Shown here in pieces: positions 24,503 through 33,603 of a DNA stretch of 64,000 bases (position 1 is the stretch's first letter; every line of letters starts with the position of its first letter). The DNA lies in assembly GCF_030814015.1 (NCBI RefSeq), contig NZ_JAUSUL010000005.1, positions 62,001 to 126,000 of the forward strand, in the 5' to 3' direction. The DNA comes from Amorphus orientalis. GTDB lineage: Bacteria > Pseudomonadota > Alphaproteobacteria > Rhizobiales > Amorphaceae. A model generated the notes under the pieces. The model saw only the letters and a list, made by a program, of their open reading frames with translations, made no database searches and was not told the DNA's origin. Both the position numbers and the translations under genes were made by a program.

Positions 24503-24895
24503 TCAGTTCGCGGTATAGTAGCCGCCGGCACCGCTTTGAACATTCCGGTTATAGTAGCGGTTTCCCTCGCGGAAGACCTCGAGACGAATATTGATGTCAC
24601 CGGTCATCGACAGGATCCCCTTGTTCGAGATTTTGTAGCGTCCTTTCTGACCGCTCTTGTTCACCCAGGTCCCATCGGGCTTGTAGGTGGTCGAATGCTG
24701 CCGCGAAGACACTGTCTTGCCGACGTAAGCCGCAGCAACCTCCTGCCCGTTGAGCTTCACCCTCTGGCCGGCAATCTGATCGATGCGTGTTTCCACACCG
24801 ATATTGTGAGGCACACTACCCGCGGAAACGGCGCTCGAGGAGATGAAGAGGCCCATCGAGCCAGCAATGACAGCAATCGCAGCGTATGTCTTCAT
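24503..24895 (-). CDS. Secreted small beta-rich protein of unknown function
   Basis: A 130-residue protein with a clear Sec signal peptide (MKTYAAIAVIAGSMGLFISS, cleavage after SAVSAG or nearby). The mature part has RVKLNGQEVAAAYVGKTVSS, YKPDGTWVNKSG, KGRYKISNKGILSMTGD and NIRLEVFREGNRYY, i.e. a small beta domain that recalls short periplasmic proteins in which a polymer or lipid is bound. No family is certain. The ATG is preceded by GGAAGG. The longer frame upstream is antisense to truA. The AT-rich leader region likely holds its promoter. Confidence 0.7.
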   Translation of the reverse strand: MKTYAAIAVIAGSMGLFISSSAVSAGSVPHNIGVETRIDQIAGQRVKLNGQEVAAAYVGKTVSSRQHSTTYKPDGTWVNKSGQKGRYKISNKGILSMTGDINIRLEVFREGNRYYNRNVQSGAGGYYTAN

Positions 24896-25005
24896 TTTTA
24901 CCTTCCAAGAAATAATCAATGTGATTTTATAGAAACAAAGCAGCGGAGCGCGCAACCACTGGATAGGCATCAGCATCCGGCAAATCAGATAGCGGGACTG
25001 CCGCC

Positions 25006-25743
25006 TCAGTAGTCGACCTTGACCAGATAGAGCCCCGTCGCCGGCGCGACCGGACCGCACCGTGACCGCTCCGCCGCGTCCAGTGCGGCCTTCATGTCCC
25101 CGGGTGTCCACTTGCCGAGCCCGACCTGGACCAGCGACCCGACCATCGAACGCACCTGATTGTGCAGGAACGACCGGGCCGATGCCCGCACCGCGATTTC
25201 GTCGGCCGTGCGCATCACGTCGAGCCGGTCCAGCGTCTTGTTCGGGCTGGCCGCCTGACACTGGGCGGAGCGGAACGTGGTGAAGTCGTGGTGCCCGACC
25301 AGGGCCTGGGCGCCGGCGTGCATGGCATCGGCGTCGAGCGGCGTGCCCACCTGCCAGGCGCGGCCGGCCTCGATCGCCAGCGGCGCCCTGCGGTTCACGA
25401 TCCGGTAGAGATAGTGGCGTGCGCTCGCGGAAAAGCGGGCGTCGAAATCATCGCCGACCTGCTCCGCGGCGACGACCGCGATCGGATCCGGGCGAAGGTG
25501 CGCGTTGGTGGCGTCGCGCACGGTATCGCTCGGCCAGTCCTTGCCGAGATCGACATGGGCGACCTGCCCGAGCGCGTGCACGCCCGCATCGGTCCGCCCG
25601 GCCCCGCCGATCGTGACGCTCTCGCCGGCGAAGGCGGCAATCGCCGCCTCCAGACGCCCCTGAACGGACCGGCCTTCGGCCTGGCGCTGCCAGCCGACGA
25701 ACGGGGCTCCGTCATATTCGATGGTGAGCTTGTAGCGCGGCAT
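25006..25743 (-). CDS. truA: tRNA pseudouridine(38-40) synthase
   Basis: A 245-residue enzyme that converts U38-U40 of the tRNA anticodon stem to pseudouridine. The start [20 protein letters not shown] is diagnostic, [20 protein letters not shown] holds the catalytic Asp, and [20 protein letters not shown] is the conserved C-terminal block. It follows fmt by 12 bp in a def-fmt-truA cluster common in alphaproteobacteria. Confidence 0.96.
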   Translation of the reverse strand: MPRYKLTIEYDGAPFVGWQRQAEGRSVQGRLEAAIAAFAGESVTIGGAGRTDAGVHALGQVAHVDLGKDWPSDTVRDATNAHLRPDPIAVVAAEQVGDDFDARFSASARHYLYRIVNRRAPLAIEAGRAWQVGTPLDADAMHAGAQALVGHHDFTTFRSAQCQAASPNKTLDRLDVMRTADEIAVRASARSFLHNQVRSMVGSLVQVGLGKWTPGDMKAALDAAERSRCGPVAPATGLYLVKVDY

Positions 25744-25755
25744 GCGTGCCGTCCA

Positions 25756-26688
25756 TCAGAGGAGCTGCGTGCCGGGCTCCAGCCGGAGGCCGCGCAGCAG
25801 GTCAGCGCCGCTCATCGGGGCCTTGCCGGCACGCTGCACCTGAACGAGCCGGATGGCTGCGTCGCCGCACGCAACGGTTCCATCCTCTTCGAGCAGGGTT
25901 CCCGGCGTACCGGCCCCCTCCGCCATCTCGGAGCGCAGGACCTTCACCCGATCGGCCTTGTCGCCGGCCGGGACCTCGCACCAGGCTCCGGGAAACGGTG
26001 ACAGGCCGCGGATCCGGTCGTGCACCCGCGCGGCGGGCTGAGACCAGTCGATCCGGGCTTCCGCCTTGTCGATCTTGTCGGCGTAAGTCACGCCCTCGTC
26101 GGACTGGGCGACCGCATCCAGGGTGCCGCGCTCAATGGCGCCGAGCGCGCGGACCATCAGATCCGCTCCGAGCCGGGCAAGGACGTCGTGCAGGTCGCCG
26201 GCCGTCATGTCCGGGCCGATCGCGACACGCTCTTCCATGCACACCGGACCCGTATCGAGCCCCGCCTCCATGCGCATGATGGCGACCCCGGTTTCCGCGT
26301 CGCCCGCCATGATGGCGCGCTGGATCGGCGCGGCCCCCCGCCAGCGCGGCAACAGCGAGGCATGCACGTTGAAGCAGCCCGCCTCCGGGACCTCCAGAAT
26401 GCTCTTCGGCAGGATCATGCCGTAGGCGATGACGATCGCGGCATCGGCACCATGGGCCGCAAAGGCGGCGGCCGCTTCCTCGCCCTTGAGGCTGGAGGGG
26501 GTCAGCACGGGCAGGCCGAAGCGTTCGGCCGCCTCGTGCACCGGCGACTTGCGCGCTTCCATGCCGCGGCCCGAGCGGGCCGGCGCACGGGTGTAGACCG
26601 CCGCAACGTCATGCCCCTGGCCGACGATCTCCGTCAGCGTCGGCACCGCGAAGTCAGGGGTTCCCATGAAGACGAGCCTGAGCGGCAT
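25756..26688 (-). CDS. fmt: Methionyl-tRNA formyltransferase
   Basis: A 310-residue enzyme that formylates initiator Met-tRNA with 10-formyl-THF. [16 protein letters not shown] at the N-terminus, [20 protein letters not shown] with the catalytic Asn and His, [14 protein letters not shown] with the Asp, and the C-terminal OB-like domain ([11 protein letters not shown]...[20 protein letters not shown]) are in order. It is encoded just after def, so the formyl group that is added here is later removed by the neighbour gene product. Confidence 0.96.
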   Translation of the reverse strand: MPLRLVFMGTPDFAVPTLTEIVGQGHDVAAVYTRAPARSGRGMEARKSPVHEAAERFGLPVLTPSSLKGEEAAAAFAAHGADAAIVIAYGMILPKSILEVPEAGCFNVHASLLPRWRGAAPIQRAIMAGDAETGVAIMRMEAGLDTGPVCMEERVAIGPDMTAGDLHDVLARLGADLMVRALGAIERGTLDAVAQSDEGVTYADKIDKAEARIDWSQPAARVHDRIRGLSPFPGAWCEVPAGDKADRVKVLRSEMAEGAGTPGTLLEEDGTVACGDAAIRLVQVQRAGKAPMSGADLLRGLRLEPGTQLL

Positions 26689-26744
26689 CGCATATCCCGT
26701 GCGTTTGGACCGGCGCGGGCCGGAGGGAGGTCCGTCGAGAGGCG

Positions 26745-27269
26745 CTACGCCTTCTCGGTGGCGGCGAGGCGCGCCTGCTTGGCGAATTTCTTGGTGACGC
26801 GGTCGCGCTTCAGCCGCGAGAGATAGTCGATGAACAGAACGCCGTTCAGATGGTCGATCTCGTGCTGGATGCAGGTCGCGAGGATGCCGTCGGCCGTGAT
26901 CTCCTGCGCAGCCCCGTCCCGATCGAGATAGCGGACGGTCACCTCGGCCGGCCGCTCGACCTCCTCATAATATTCGGGGATCGACAGGCACCCTTCCTGA
27001 TGCACGCGGGTCTCTTCGGACTGCCAGGTGATTTCAGGGTTGATCAGCGCCATCGGCGCCTTCTCTTCCTCGTCTCCAGCCACGTCGAGGACCACGATCC
27101 GCTCAAGCACGCCGATCTGGGGCGCGGCGAGACCGATGCCGGGGGCGGCATACATGGTCTCCAGCATGTCATCGACGAGCGCACGCACGTCGTCATCGAC
27201 GGCAGCGACGGGCTCCGCGACCTTGCGCAGAACGGGATCGGGTATCACGAGGATCGGGCGTTTCGACAT
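26745..27269 (-). CDS. def: Peptide deformylase
   Basis: A 174-residue iron/zinc peptidase that removes the N-formyl group from new proteins. The three motifs are [24 protein letters not shown] (metal-binding Cys) and [19 protein letters not shown] (two His and catalytic Glu). First gene of def-fmt-truA. It is divergent from rmuC with about 130 bp between, which likely holds both promoters. Confidence 0.97.
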   Translation of the reverse strand: MSKRPILVIPDPVLRKVAEPVAAVDDDVRALVDDMLETMYAAPGIGLAAPQIGVLERIVVLDVAGDEEEKAPMALINPEITWQSEETRVHQEGCLSIPEYYEEVERPAEVTVRYLDRDGAAQEITADGILATCIQHEIDHLNGVLFIDYLSRLKRDRVTKKFAKQARLAATEKA

Positions 27270-27396
27270 GTGCCCGATTTATGGGCTTCCCGCGGTCCGG
27301 TCAACGCACGACGTTCACTCGGGCCGCCGTTTACCACGTTCCGCAGTGCCGAATCGCTGCGAGCAGAACAAATCGCGAATCAGATATTCTCCGCCG

Positions 27397-28569
27397 ATGT
27401 CGGATTCCACATTCGTCCTCTTCGGCCGGACACTCACTGTCGCCGAGGCGCTGATTGCCATATCGGCCGTCGCGCTTCTGGCGCTGTTTCTGGTTCTTGT
27501 CGCGCTCGTGCGCGCCAATCGGTCGCGCACGGCCACAGAGCGGGCGGCTGAGGAAAAGAGCCGGGCGCTCGAAGCCCAGATGGCGGAACTCATGCGCATG
27601 CAGTCGGAAACCTCCGGCCGGCTGCAGACGGTGGCGGAGGTCTTCGGCAGCCGGCAGTCGGAGATGACGCGGGCGCTTTCGGAGCGCCTCGACGGCATGG
27701 GCCACCGGCTCGGATCGTCCATGTCCCAGGCCTCCAACACGACCCACGACACGCTGCGCCAGCTGCACGAGCGGCTTGCCGTGATCGACAGCGCCCAGAA
27801 GACGATGTCGGGCCTCTCCGATCAGGTCACCCAGCTGGAACGGATCTTTTCCGACAAGCAGAGCCGCGGCGCCTTCGGACAGGGCCGGATGGAGGCGATC
27901 GTCCGCGACGGGCTGCCGGAGGAGTCCTTCACCTTCCAGCCGACGCTGTCCAACAACTCCCGGCCGGACTGCGCCATCCACCTGCCCAACGGCGCGCCCG
28001 ACCTGATGATCGACGCCAAGTTTCCGCTGGAATCGTTTTCCCGGATCGAGCAGGCTGAGACCGAGCAGGACCTGAAGGAGGCTCAGCAGGCCGCCCGGCG
28101 CGACCTGATCAAGCACATCGACGATGTGCGCAAGAAGTACCTGATCCCCGGCGAGACCCAGGACCTCGCCTTCGTGTTCGTGCCGTCGGAGTCGCTCTTC
28201 GCCCAGATCCACGAACGGTTTCCCGAGGTGGTCCAGCGCGCCTACCGGGCCCGGGTCGTGGTGCTGTCGCCCACCCTCCTCCACCTCGCCATACAGGTCG
28301 TGGTCACCGTGATCCGCGACGCCCGCATCCGCGAGGAGGCCCACGTGATCCGGGCCGAGGTCGGCCATCTCATGGACGACGTGAACCGTCTCTTCGATCG
28401 GGTCATGAAGCTCCAGCAGCACTTCGGCCAGGCCCAGAAGGACGTGGAGCAGATCGTGATTTCGGCGGAGAAGGTGTCCAAGCGCGGCAGCCGCATCGAG
28501 GCGCTGGAAATGGAGACCGACGGCGAGGCACAGGAGCCCCGTCCGACCCGGGCCGCGCGCGCAAGCTAG
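27397..28569 (+). CDS. rmuC: RmuC-family DNA recombination protein
   Basis: A 390-residue protein. An N-terminal membrane anchor (ALIAISAVALLALFLVLVAL, residues ~16-35) is followed by a coiled coil (~40-150) and the RmuC domain (GAFGQGRMEAIVRDGLPEES, DLMIDAKFPLESF, VFVPSESLFAQIHERFPEV, VVLSPTLLHLAIQVV). The DAK core resembles a PD-(D/E)xK nuclease fold. RmuC limits inversion between short repeats in E. coli. The ATG at 27397 is used because the long frame upstream is antisense to def. Confidence 0.93.
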   Translation: MSDSTFVLFGRTLTVAEALIAISAVALLALFLVLVALVRANRSRTATERAAEEKSRALEAQMAELMRMQSETSGRLQTVAEVFGSRQSEMTRALSERLDGMGHRLGSSMSQASNTTHDTLRQLHERLAVIDSAQKTMSGLSDQVTQLERIFSDKQSRGAFGQGRMEAIVRDGLPEESFTFQPTLSNNSRPDCAIHLPNGAPDLMIDAKFPLESFSRIEQAETEQDLKEAQQAARRDLIKHIDDVRKKYLIPGETQDLAFVFVPSESLFAQIHERFPEVVQRAYRARVVVLSPTLLHLAIQVVVTVIRDARIREEAHVIRAEVGHLMDDVNRLFDRVMKLQQHFGQAQKDVEQIVISAEKVSKRGSRIEALEMETDGEAQEPRPTRAARAS

Positions 28570-28655
28570 ATCTTGGAGGCTTGCCGATGCCGGGCCAGAG
28601 AATTGCGCCAGACGTCAGGCTTGACCGACCGGCCGCGCGCAGGCACTCAACCTGA

Positions 28656-29600
28656 ATGAGCATCCTGTTCGCAGCTTCTGGTTTCACTGCCAGCGACTGG
28701 CGCCCCAAGATCGAGGCATTCGCCGGCGGCCGTGCCGTCGCGGTTCACGGCGAGGACGACTACGACACGGCGGCGATCCGCTACGCTTTGGTCTGGAAAC
28801 CACCGAGCGGACTGCTCGCATCGCTCCCTAAACTCGAGGTTGTCTTCAATCTCGGAGCCGGCGTGGACGCGCTCGCGGCCGACCCGACCCTGCCCGACTG
28901 TCCGCTGGTCCGCGCCGTGGAGCCGGACATGACGATGCGGATGACGGAGTGGATCGTGCTGCAGGTGCTGACCCACCACCGCCAGGCGCTCGCCTATCTG
29001 GACCAGCAGCGCAGCCGCGAGTGGCGCGATCTCGACCAGCCCCCGGCCTCCGCCGTCCGGGTCGGGATGATGGGCATGGGCACGCTCGGATCAGATGCCG
29101 CCGACGTCCTCCGCCGGCTGGGGTTTCAGGTGGCCGGATGGAGCCGCACCCCGAAGACCGTCGACGGCGTGGAGATGTTTTCGGGCGATGCCGGGCTCGA
29201 CCGCTTCCTGCGGCGCACGGATATCCTGGTCGTGCTGCTGCCGCTCACCGACGCCACCCGCGGCATCCTCAACATGAATTTGTTCGAGAAGCTGGCCCGC
29301 AACGGTGCCCTGCCCGGCCCCATCCTGATCAATGCCGGGCGCGGCGGCCTGCAGGTCGAGGCCGACATTCTCAAGGCGCTGTCGACCGGAGCGCTGGAGG
29401 CGGCGTCCCTCGACGTGTTCGAGACGGAACCTCTCTCGGAGGTTCACCCGTTCTGGTCGCACCCCCGGGTGATCGTCACCCCGCACGTGGCCGCCGTCAG
29501 CGATCCGACCGCGATCTGCCGCAACATCCTGGGCCAGATCGATGCCTATGAGCGCGGCGAGCCGCTGCAGAACGTGGTGGATCTCAAGGTGGGGTATTGA
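28656..29600 (+). CDS. ghrA: Glyoxylate/hydroxypyruvate reductase, GhrA type
   Basis: A 314-residue D-2-hydroxyacid dehydrogenase. The N-terminal substrate part has LVWKPPSGLLASLPKLEVVF and LGAGVD. The NAD(P)-binding core has VGMMGMGTLGSDAADVLRRL, and later blocks are LPLTDATRGILN, ILINAGRGGLQVEADIL and VIVTPHVAAVSDPTA (catalytic His). The length and the WSRTPK loop after the second strand point to the NADPH-linked GhrA subgroup rather than SerA. It reduces glyoxylate or hydroxypyruvate in the cytoplasm. Confidence 0.9.
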   Translation: MSILFAASGFTASDWRPKIEAFAGGRAVAVHGEDDYDTAAIRYALVWKPPSGLLASLPKLEVVFNLGAGVDALAADPTLPDCPLVRAVEPDMTMRMTEWIVLQVLTHHRQALAYLDQQRSREWRDLDQPPASAVRVGMMGMGTLGSDAADVLRRLGFQVAGWSRTPKTVDGVEMFSGDAGLDRFLRRTDILVVLLPLTDATRGILNMNLFEKLARNGALPGPILINAGRGGLQVEADILKALSTGALEAASLDVFETEPLSEVHPFWSHPRVIVTPHVAAVSDPTAICRNILGQIDAYERGEPLQNVVDLKVGY

Positions 29601-29643
29601 AGCGGCGAGTACGCGAACGATCGCGCTGTCGGCGCACCTAGCC

Positions 29644-29675
29644 CTGGATTCCGGCCTTCGCCGGAATGAGCGGAG
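29644..29675 (+). repeat. REP-like palindrome, copy 1 (left of the GIY-YIG gene)
   Basis: CTGGATTCCGGCCTTCGCC... forms a hairpin with arms ATTCCGGC/GCCGGAAT around a short loop, followed by GAGCGGAG. The reverse complement of all 32 bases recurs at 30042-30073, so the two copies face each other across the GIY-YIG gene. Confidence 0.8.
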
Positions 29676-29693
29676 TCGTAGGCGAGGCGCGAA

Positions 29694-29981
29694 TCAAAGC
29701 TGCAGCGTTTCGTAGAGATCATCCCACTCCGGATTCATCTCTTCGATCAGGCGGAGCTTCCATGCGCGGTGCCAGGTCTTGATCTGACGTTCGCGGGTGA
29801 ACGCCGCCTCCCGGCTATCGTGGATTTCATACCAGACGAGACGGGAAACGCCGTACCGGGCCGAGAAGCCGCGTCGGACTTTTTCGCGATGCTCATATAC
29901 CCGCTGAGCAAGGTTGTCGGTCATGCCGAGATACAGCGTGCCGTTTCGCCTGTTTGCAAGCAGATAGACCGCAAAACTCAT
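29694..29981 (-). CDS. Small GIY-YIG endonuclease-domain protein
   Basis: A 95-residue protein that is nearly all GIY-YIG domain: VYLLANRRNGTLYLGMTDNL (the two Tyr strands), RVYEHREKVRRGFSARYGVS with the catalytic Arg region, LVWYEIHDSREAAFTRERQI with a Glu, and KTWHRAWKLRLIEEMNPEWD at the end. Proteins of this UPF0213-like/YhbQ-related type are often present in many copies in alphaproteobacterial genomes. It is bracketed by inverted 32-bp palindromic repeats. DNA target unknown. Confidence 0.92.
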   Translation of the reverse strand: MSFAVYLLANRRNGTLYLGMTDNLAQRVYEHREKVRRGFSARYGVSRLVWYEIHDSREAAFTRERQIKTWHRAWKLRLIEEMNPEWDDLYETLQL

Positions 29982-30041
29982 GCCCGCACTCGATGACGGA
30001 ACGACAAGGCGTTGCCTCGTACGATCAGCGCTGGACTTTAA

Positions 30042-30073
30042 CTCCGCTCATTCCGGCGAAGGCCGGAATCCAG
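30042..30073 (-). repeat. REP-like palindrome, copy 2 (right of the GIY-YIG gene, inverted)
   Basis: Exact reverse complement of 29644-29675 over 32 bases. About 60 bp from the GIY-YIG start codon. Confidence 0.8.
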
Positions 30074-30151
30074 CAGCTGCCTCACCACTCGGCAGGAGCC
30101 GAATCAGTATTGAGCCCGCTCGACAACCTGGCGAGGATCGCAGTAGGTCTC

Positions 30152-31099
30152 CTAATACCCGACGCCGGTCCAGGACGCGGAACTGATCACAGGGCCTTCG
30201 ATCACCGGGTCGCTCACCGATCGCTCGGCCGTGGCAACGTCGATCCGGCGCACTGTCCGCACCGGTCCAGCGACATTGGCGATGCGCGCAACGGCCTGTT
30301 CGACAGGCTCCACGATGGTCATCATGTGGTGGCCGTTGGCGTGGAGCAGACGGCCGGCGTCCACCATCACGCCGACATGGCCCGGCCAGAACAGGAGATC
30401 GCCCCGCTGGTAGGCCTCTCCCTCAACGGCGGTGCCTAGGCCGGCTTCCTGCATGTCTGAATCGCGCAGGCAGGCGATCCCGGCCATCCGGCAGGCGATC
30501 TGGATGAGCCCCGAACAGTCTATGCCGAAGCGCGTGGTGCCGCCCCAGAGATAGGGCGTGCCGATGAAGCTCTCCGCCACCGAGACCCAGTCCGGCGCCA
30601 CCACATCGAGGGGAGCCAGATGGCGCGCCACCATGAATGACCCGGTGTCGAGGCGCGCAAAGCGCACGCTGCCGCGCTCCTCTTCCCCTGCAACCGCCAC
30701 AGTGGCGCCCAGGGGCACGCTGCCGAGCGGCGGCAGTTTGATGTCAGGGCCGGGAAACAGGAAGGTCGCCGATGCGAAGACACGGTGGGTCGGAGCCGGA
30801 TCGGCGGCGCCGAGCTCGTCCGACGAGACATAGCCGACATAGCCGTCCTCGGCGCGCTGCACCCAGGCCCAGCCTTCGGAAGTCTCCTCGAACACATGGA
30901 TCAGATCGCCGGCGAGCGCTTCCGTGTCGAGCGGCGCGTCGGGGCGGGGCTCGCGGCGCAGCGGCGCGATCGCAGACCGGATGCGCCGCCGCTCAGCCTG
31001 CACGAACCGGTCGGCGGACACCTGGCCCTTCAACCGCTCGTCGGCCAGATCCGGACGGACCGCGTTCAGGCGCCGATCGAACTCACCGGCGGCGCTCAC
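30152..31099 (-). CDS. NlpC/P60 (C40) cell-wall peptidase with SH3-like domains
   Basis: A 315-residue protein resembling dipeptidyl-peptidase VI-type C40 enzymes that cut gamma-D-Glu-meso-DAP links. Residues ~60-180 look like two bacterial SH3-like domains (GWAWVQRAEDGYVGYVSSDE; RFARLDTGSFMVARHL). The catalytic domain has YLWGGTTRFGIDCSGLIQIA (Cys), GDLLFWPGHVGVMVDAG (His) and LLHANGHHMM (third residue). No signal peptide is seen, so it may act on recycled muropeptides in the cytoplasm. The GTG start at 31099 overlaps the M17 gene stop (GTGA). An ATG frame further upstream is antisense-like and rejected. Confidence 0.9.
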   Translation of the reverse strand: MSAAGEFDRRLNAVRPDLADERLKGQVSADRFVQAERRRIRSAIAPLRREPRPDAPLDTEALAGDLIHVFEETSEGWAWVQRAEDGYVGYVSSDELGAADPAPTHRVFASATFLFPGPDIKLPPLGSVPLGATVAVAGEEERGSVRFARLDTGSFMVARHLAPLDVVAPDWVSVAESFIGTPYLWGGTTRFGIDCSGLIQIACRMAGIACLRDSDMQEAGLGTAVEGEAYQRGDLLFWPGHVGVMVDAGRLLHANGHHMMTIVEPVEQAVARIANVAGPVRTVRRIDVATAERSVSDPVIEGPVISSASWTGVGY

Positions 31100-32478
31100 G
31101 TGCGGGCCTCGACGCGGTCCTTCAGGAGCGAGTAGAGCGCCCGGATTGTCTGCGCCGCGCCCCCTTTCGGATAGCCGGGCCGGTCGCTGGAGGACCAGGC
31201 GAACAGATCGATGTGGGCCCAGCTCGGCGCCTTCTCCACGAATTTCTCCAGAAAGAGCGCCGCCGTGATGGCACCCGCGAGCGGCTGCGAGGAAATATGG
31301 TTCACGTCGGCGACCTCCGACTTGATCCACGCGCGATAGCCCGGCCAGAGCGGCAACCGCCAGAGCGGATCGTCGACCGCTTCGCCGTGGCGCAGGATCG
31401 ACGCCGCCAGATCATCGTCGGGAGTGAACAGCGCGGGCAGTTCGGGGCCGAGGGCAACCCGCGCGGCACCGGTCAGGGTCGCGAAATCGATCAGGAGGTC
31501 CGGCGTTTCCTCGTCGGCGAGCGCCAGCGCGTCGGCCAGAATCAGGCGGCCTTCCGCGTCGGTGTTGCCGATCTCGACGGACAGCCCCTTCCGGCTCCTC
31601 AGCACGTCCCCGGGCCGGAAGGCGTTGCCGGAGATCGCGTTCTCGACCGCGGGGATCAGGACCCGGAGACGGACGGGCAGCCCCGCATCCATCACCATCA
31701 GTGCCAGACCGAGCGCATGCGCGGCGCCGCCCATGTCCTTCTTCATCAGGAGCATCGAGCTCGGCGGCTTGATGTCCAGGCCGCCGGTATCGAACACCAC
31801 GCCCTTGCCGACGAGGGTCACCTTGGGCGCGTCCTCCGGCCCCCATTGCAGATCGATCAGCCTGGGTGCGCGCGGGCTGGCCTGCCCCACGGCGTGGATC
31901 ATCGGGAAGCCTTCGCGCAGCGCGTCGCCCTCGATCACCGAGAACGAGGCTGCGTAGCGCTCCGACAGGGTGCGGGCCGCAGCGGCGAGTTCGTCGGGCC
32001 CGAGATCGTTGGCGGGGGTGTTGACGAGATCCCGGGTGAGCGTCGCCGCCTCGATGATCCGGATCATTTCGTCCCGATCGACCTCGGCCGGCAGGACGAG
32101 CTTCACCCCCGAAGGCTTGGCTTCGGTGTAGCGGCCGAACCGGTAGCTGGAGAGTGCGAAACCGAGAACGCTGGTCGCCGGGTCGTCGAACCCGTCCTGC
32201 AGCCGGTAGGATCCCGCCGGCAGCTTGTGGAGGGCTGCGGCCGCGAACGGTTCCACCGCATCCGGTGCCCCGAGCCCCAGGAGCGCCACCACCACGCGCC
32301 CGCCCGCATCCGGGCAGGCCAGCACGGATCCCGCCGACGCCTTGAAATCGTTGGCGCGCGCCCACTCCGACATGGGCGAGGGCAGGCTCTCGATCACGCC
32401 GTCCAATGTCGCCGTCGTCGCCGCATAGACGGGAATGGCGCCGGCCTCACCGGCCTGATCGACGAGACACGTATCCAA
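31096..32478 (-). CDS. Leucyl aminopeptidase family (M17) metallopeptidase
   Basis: A 460-residue M17 aminopeptidase. The C-terminal catalytic domain shows VTLVGKGVVFDTGGLDIKPP (Lys and Asp metal ligands), MLLMKKDMGGAAHAL, and IGNTDAEGRLILADALALAD (Asp and Glu ligands, Arg). The NTDAEGR motif is diagnostic. It removes N-terminal residues from peptides in the cytosol. Coupled by a 4-bp overlap to the NlpC/P60 gene, so together they may recycle cell-wall peptides to amino acids. Confidence 0.94.
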   Translation of the reverse strand: MDTCLVDQAGEAGAIPVYAATTATLDGVIESLPSPMSEWARANDFKASAGSVLACPDAGGRVVVALLGLGAPDAVEPFAAAALHKLPAGSYRLQDGFDDPATSVLGFALSSYRFGRYTEAKPSGVKLVLPAEVDRDEMIRIIEAATLTRDLVNTPANDLGPDELAAAARTLSERYAASFSVIEGDALREGFPMIHAVGQASPRAPRLIDLQWGPEDAPKVTLVGKGVVFDTGGLDIKPPSSMLLMKKDMGGAAHALGLALMVMDAGLPVRLRVLIPAVENAISGNAFRPGDVLRSRKGLSVEIGNTDAEGRLILADALALADEETPDLLIDFATLTGAARVALGPELPALFTPDDDLAASILRHGEAVDDPLWRLPLWPGYRAWIKSEVADVNHISSQPLAGAITAALFLEKFVEKAPSWAHIDLFAWSSSDRPGYPKGGAAQTIRALYSLLKDRVEART

Positions 32479-32622
32479 TTCACAACCCCATGGCTCTCGC
32501 TGTCGTGGTGGCGACGGCCGGATTCGACCGGACCTGCCATTGGGGGTTTTATCAGCTTGTCGCCGGATCGGAAGGTCCCGCGCAGTGATCTTCGGTCACT
32601 CCGGCGCGCGTCCGTCCGGTAT

Positions 32623-32787
32623 CTAGAAACCGGCTCCGAACATCCAGCCCACGAGATCGAGGATCGGGCCACCGACCGCCATCAGCGCGACGGCAATGGC
32701 CGAGGCGAGGAGAGCCGCCACGAGCCCAAGCTCGCCAGCACTCCCCTCGCGTTCAATCCGGTCCACTTGTTTGACGCGGGTCCGCAT
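32623..32787 (-). CDS. Small single-span membrane protein
   Basis: A 54-residue protein from the ATG at 32787: a charged start (MRTRVKQVDRIEREGSAGEL) and one hydrophobic helix (LVAALLASAIAVALMAVGG), then a short amphipathic end. The GELGLVAALLASAI stretch recalls the Flp pilin N-terminal motif, but the Glu is one position off and no pilus genes are near. Function unknown. Confidence 0.5.
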   Translation of the reverse strand: MRTRVKQVDRIEREGSAGELGLVAALLASAIAVALMAVGGPILDLVGWMFGAGF

Positions 32788-33161
32788 GACCCATCTCCCG
32801 CTTGTCCGCTTGCTTTGCGTCACACCGATTGTCTTCCGGCTTTGTTGTGACGATCGCCTCATGGGAGCGACGATGGGCGCGCCCCGTTGCGCAAGCGTTA
32901 ATGCGGACGTGCCCGCGGCCTCTGCCGCCGGGCAACTGCGGCGCAAGGTTAATTTGCTCTAAGCGGAACCGGTCAAATCGTTCGGGCACCCCCCAGGCGT
33001 CGTCCGGGCGCGCCCTTCGGCGTGCAATCAGGCCGCAGACACCGCCAGAAATGGCCGTAAACGGCCAAAAGCGCACCTGTTGCACTTTTTTCTTGAAATG
33101 CGGGCGCACAATGTGCATATCTGTCTCAGTCAAGGACAAGAGCTTCAGAAAGGAGGCCGCC
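32788..33161. other. Intergenic region before a small plus-strand gene
   Basis: About 370 bp with no convincing gene. The right part (33080-33120) contains TTGAAA and a CATATC-like hexamer with 17-18 bp between, a possible sigma-70 promoter for the small gene at 33162. Confidence 0.4.
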
Positions 33162-33293
33162 ATGTTGAACGAACTCGTTCTCGGACGTGCCCTGTATTGC
33201 CAGCCCAAGACCCGGCCCGAAAAACCCGCAACGAGCCGCGTCGGCTCCGCGTCGCGGCAGGCCTGGCACTGGTTCGCCGGCCGCAGGCACTGA
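33162..33293 (+). CDS. 43-residue small basic protein
   Basis: A short gene (MLNELVLGRALYCQPKTRPE, ending HWFAGRRH) with a near-perfect ribosome site, AAAGGAGG, 6 bases before the ATG, and a promoter-like region upstream. The composition (Arg, Pro, Trp) is unlike any domain I know. The strong initiation signals are the main support. Confidence 0.55.
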   Translation: MLNELVLGRALYCQPKTRPEKPATSRVGSASRQAWHWFAGRRH

Positions 33294-33603
33294 CAGCTAC
33301 CGGAAGGCGTGGCTCCGAAAGGATCCGCGCTTTTCGGCTTGAGCGCCCCTTTCCACCCCTCCTCCACGCACAATGCGGCCCGATCGCACGACGGATTCAG
33401 CGCAAATCGCCAAACGCACTTGACGAACAGCGCCGCCGACGCGGAGCTTAGGGCTTTGCTGTTCGGGCTGACTCGGTTCGAACGAGAAGACCTGCTCAGG
33501 GTTTGAACCTGGAGCCATGACCTGCCGGGCAGATGGATTCATCTGCGCGGGAACGGCTCCGGAAACACGGCCCAGCGTAGCCGGGCATGCGGGAGGGTGA
33601 TTG
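33294..33603. other. Intergenic region with no clear feature
   Basis: About 310 bp. A 65-codon plus-strand frame at 33309-33506 lacks a ribosome site and family likeness. The end of the stretch carries the GGGAGGG ribosome site of the MaoC-like gene. Confidence 0.4.

Noticed and set aside
24896-25261. N-terminal extension of the secreted protein gene
   Set aside because: It is antisense to truA, and a signal peptide with a good ribosome site begins at 24895.
32623-32787. Flp-type pilin
   Set aside because: The Glu after the possible cleavage Gly is one position off and no tad/cpa pilus genes are near.
33309-33506. A 65-codon plus-strand frame between two genes
   Set aside because: It has no ribosome site and no recognisable likeness; kept as intergenic.
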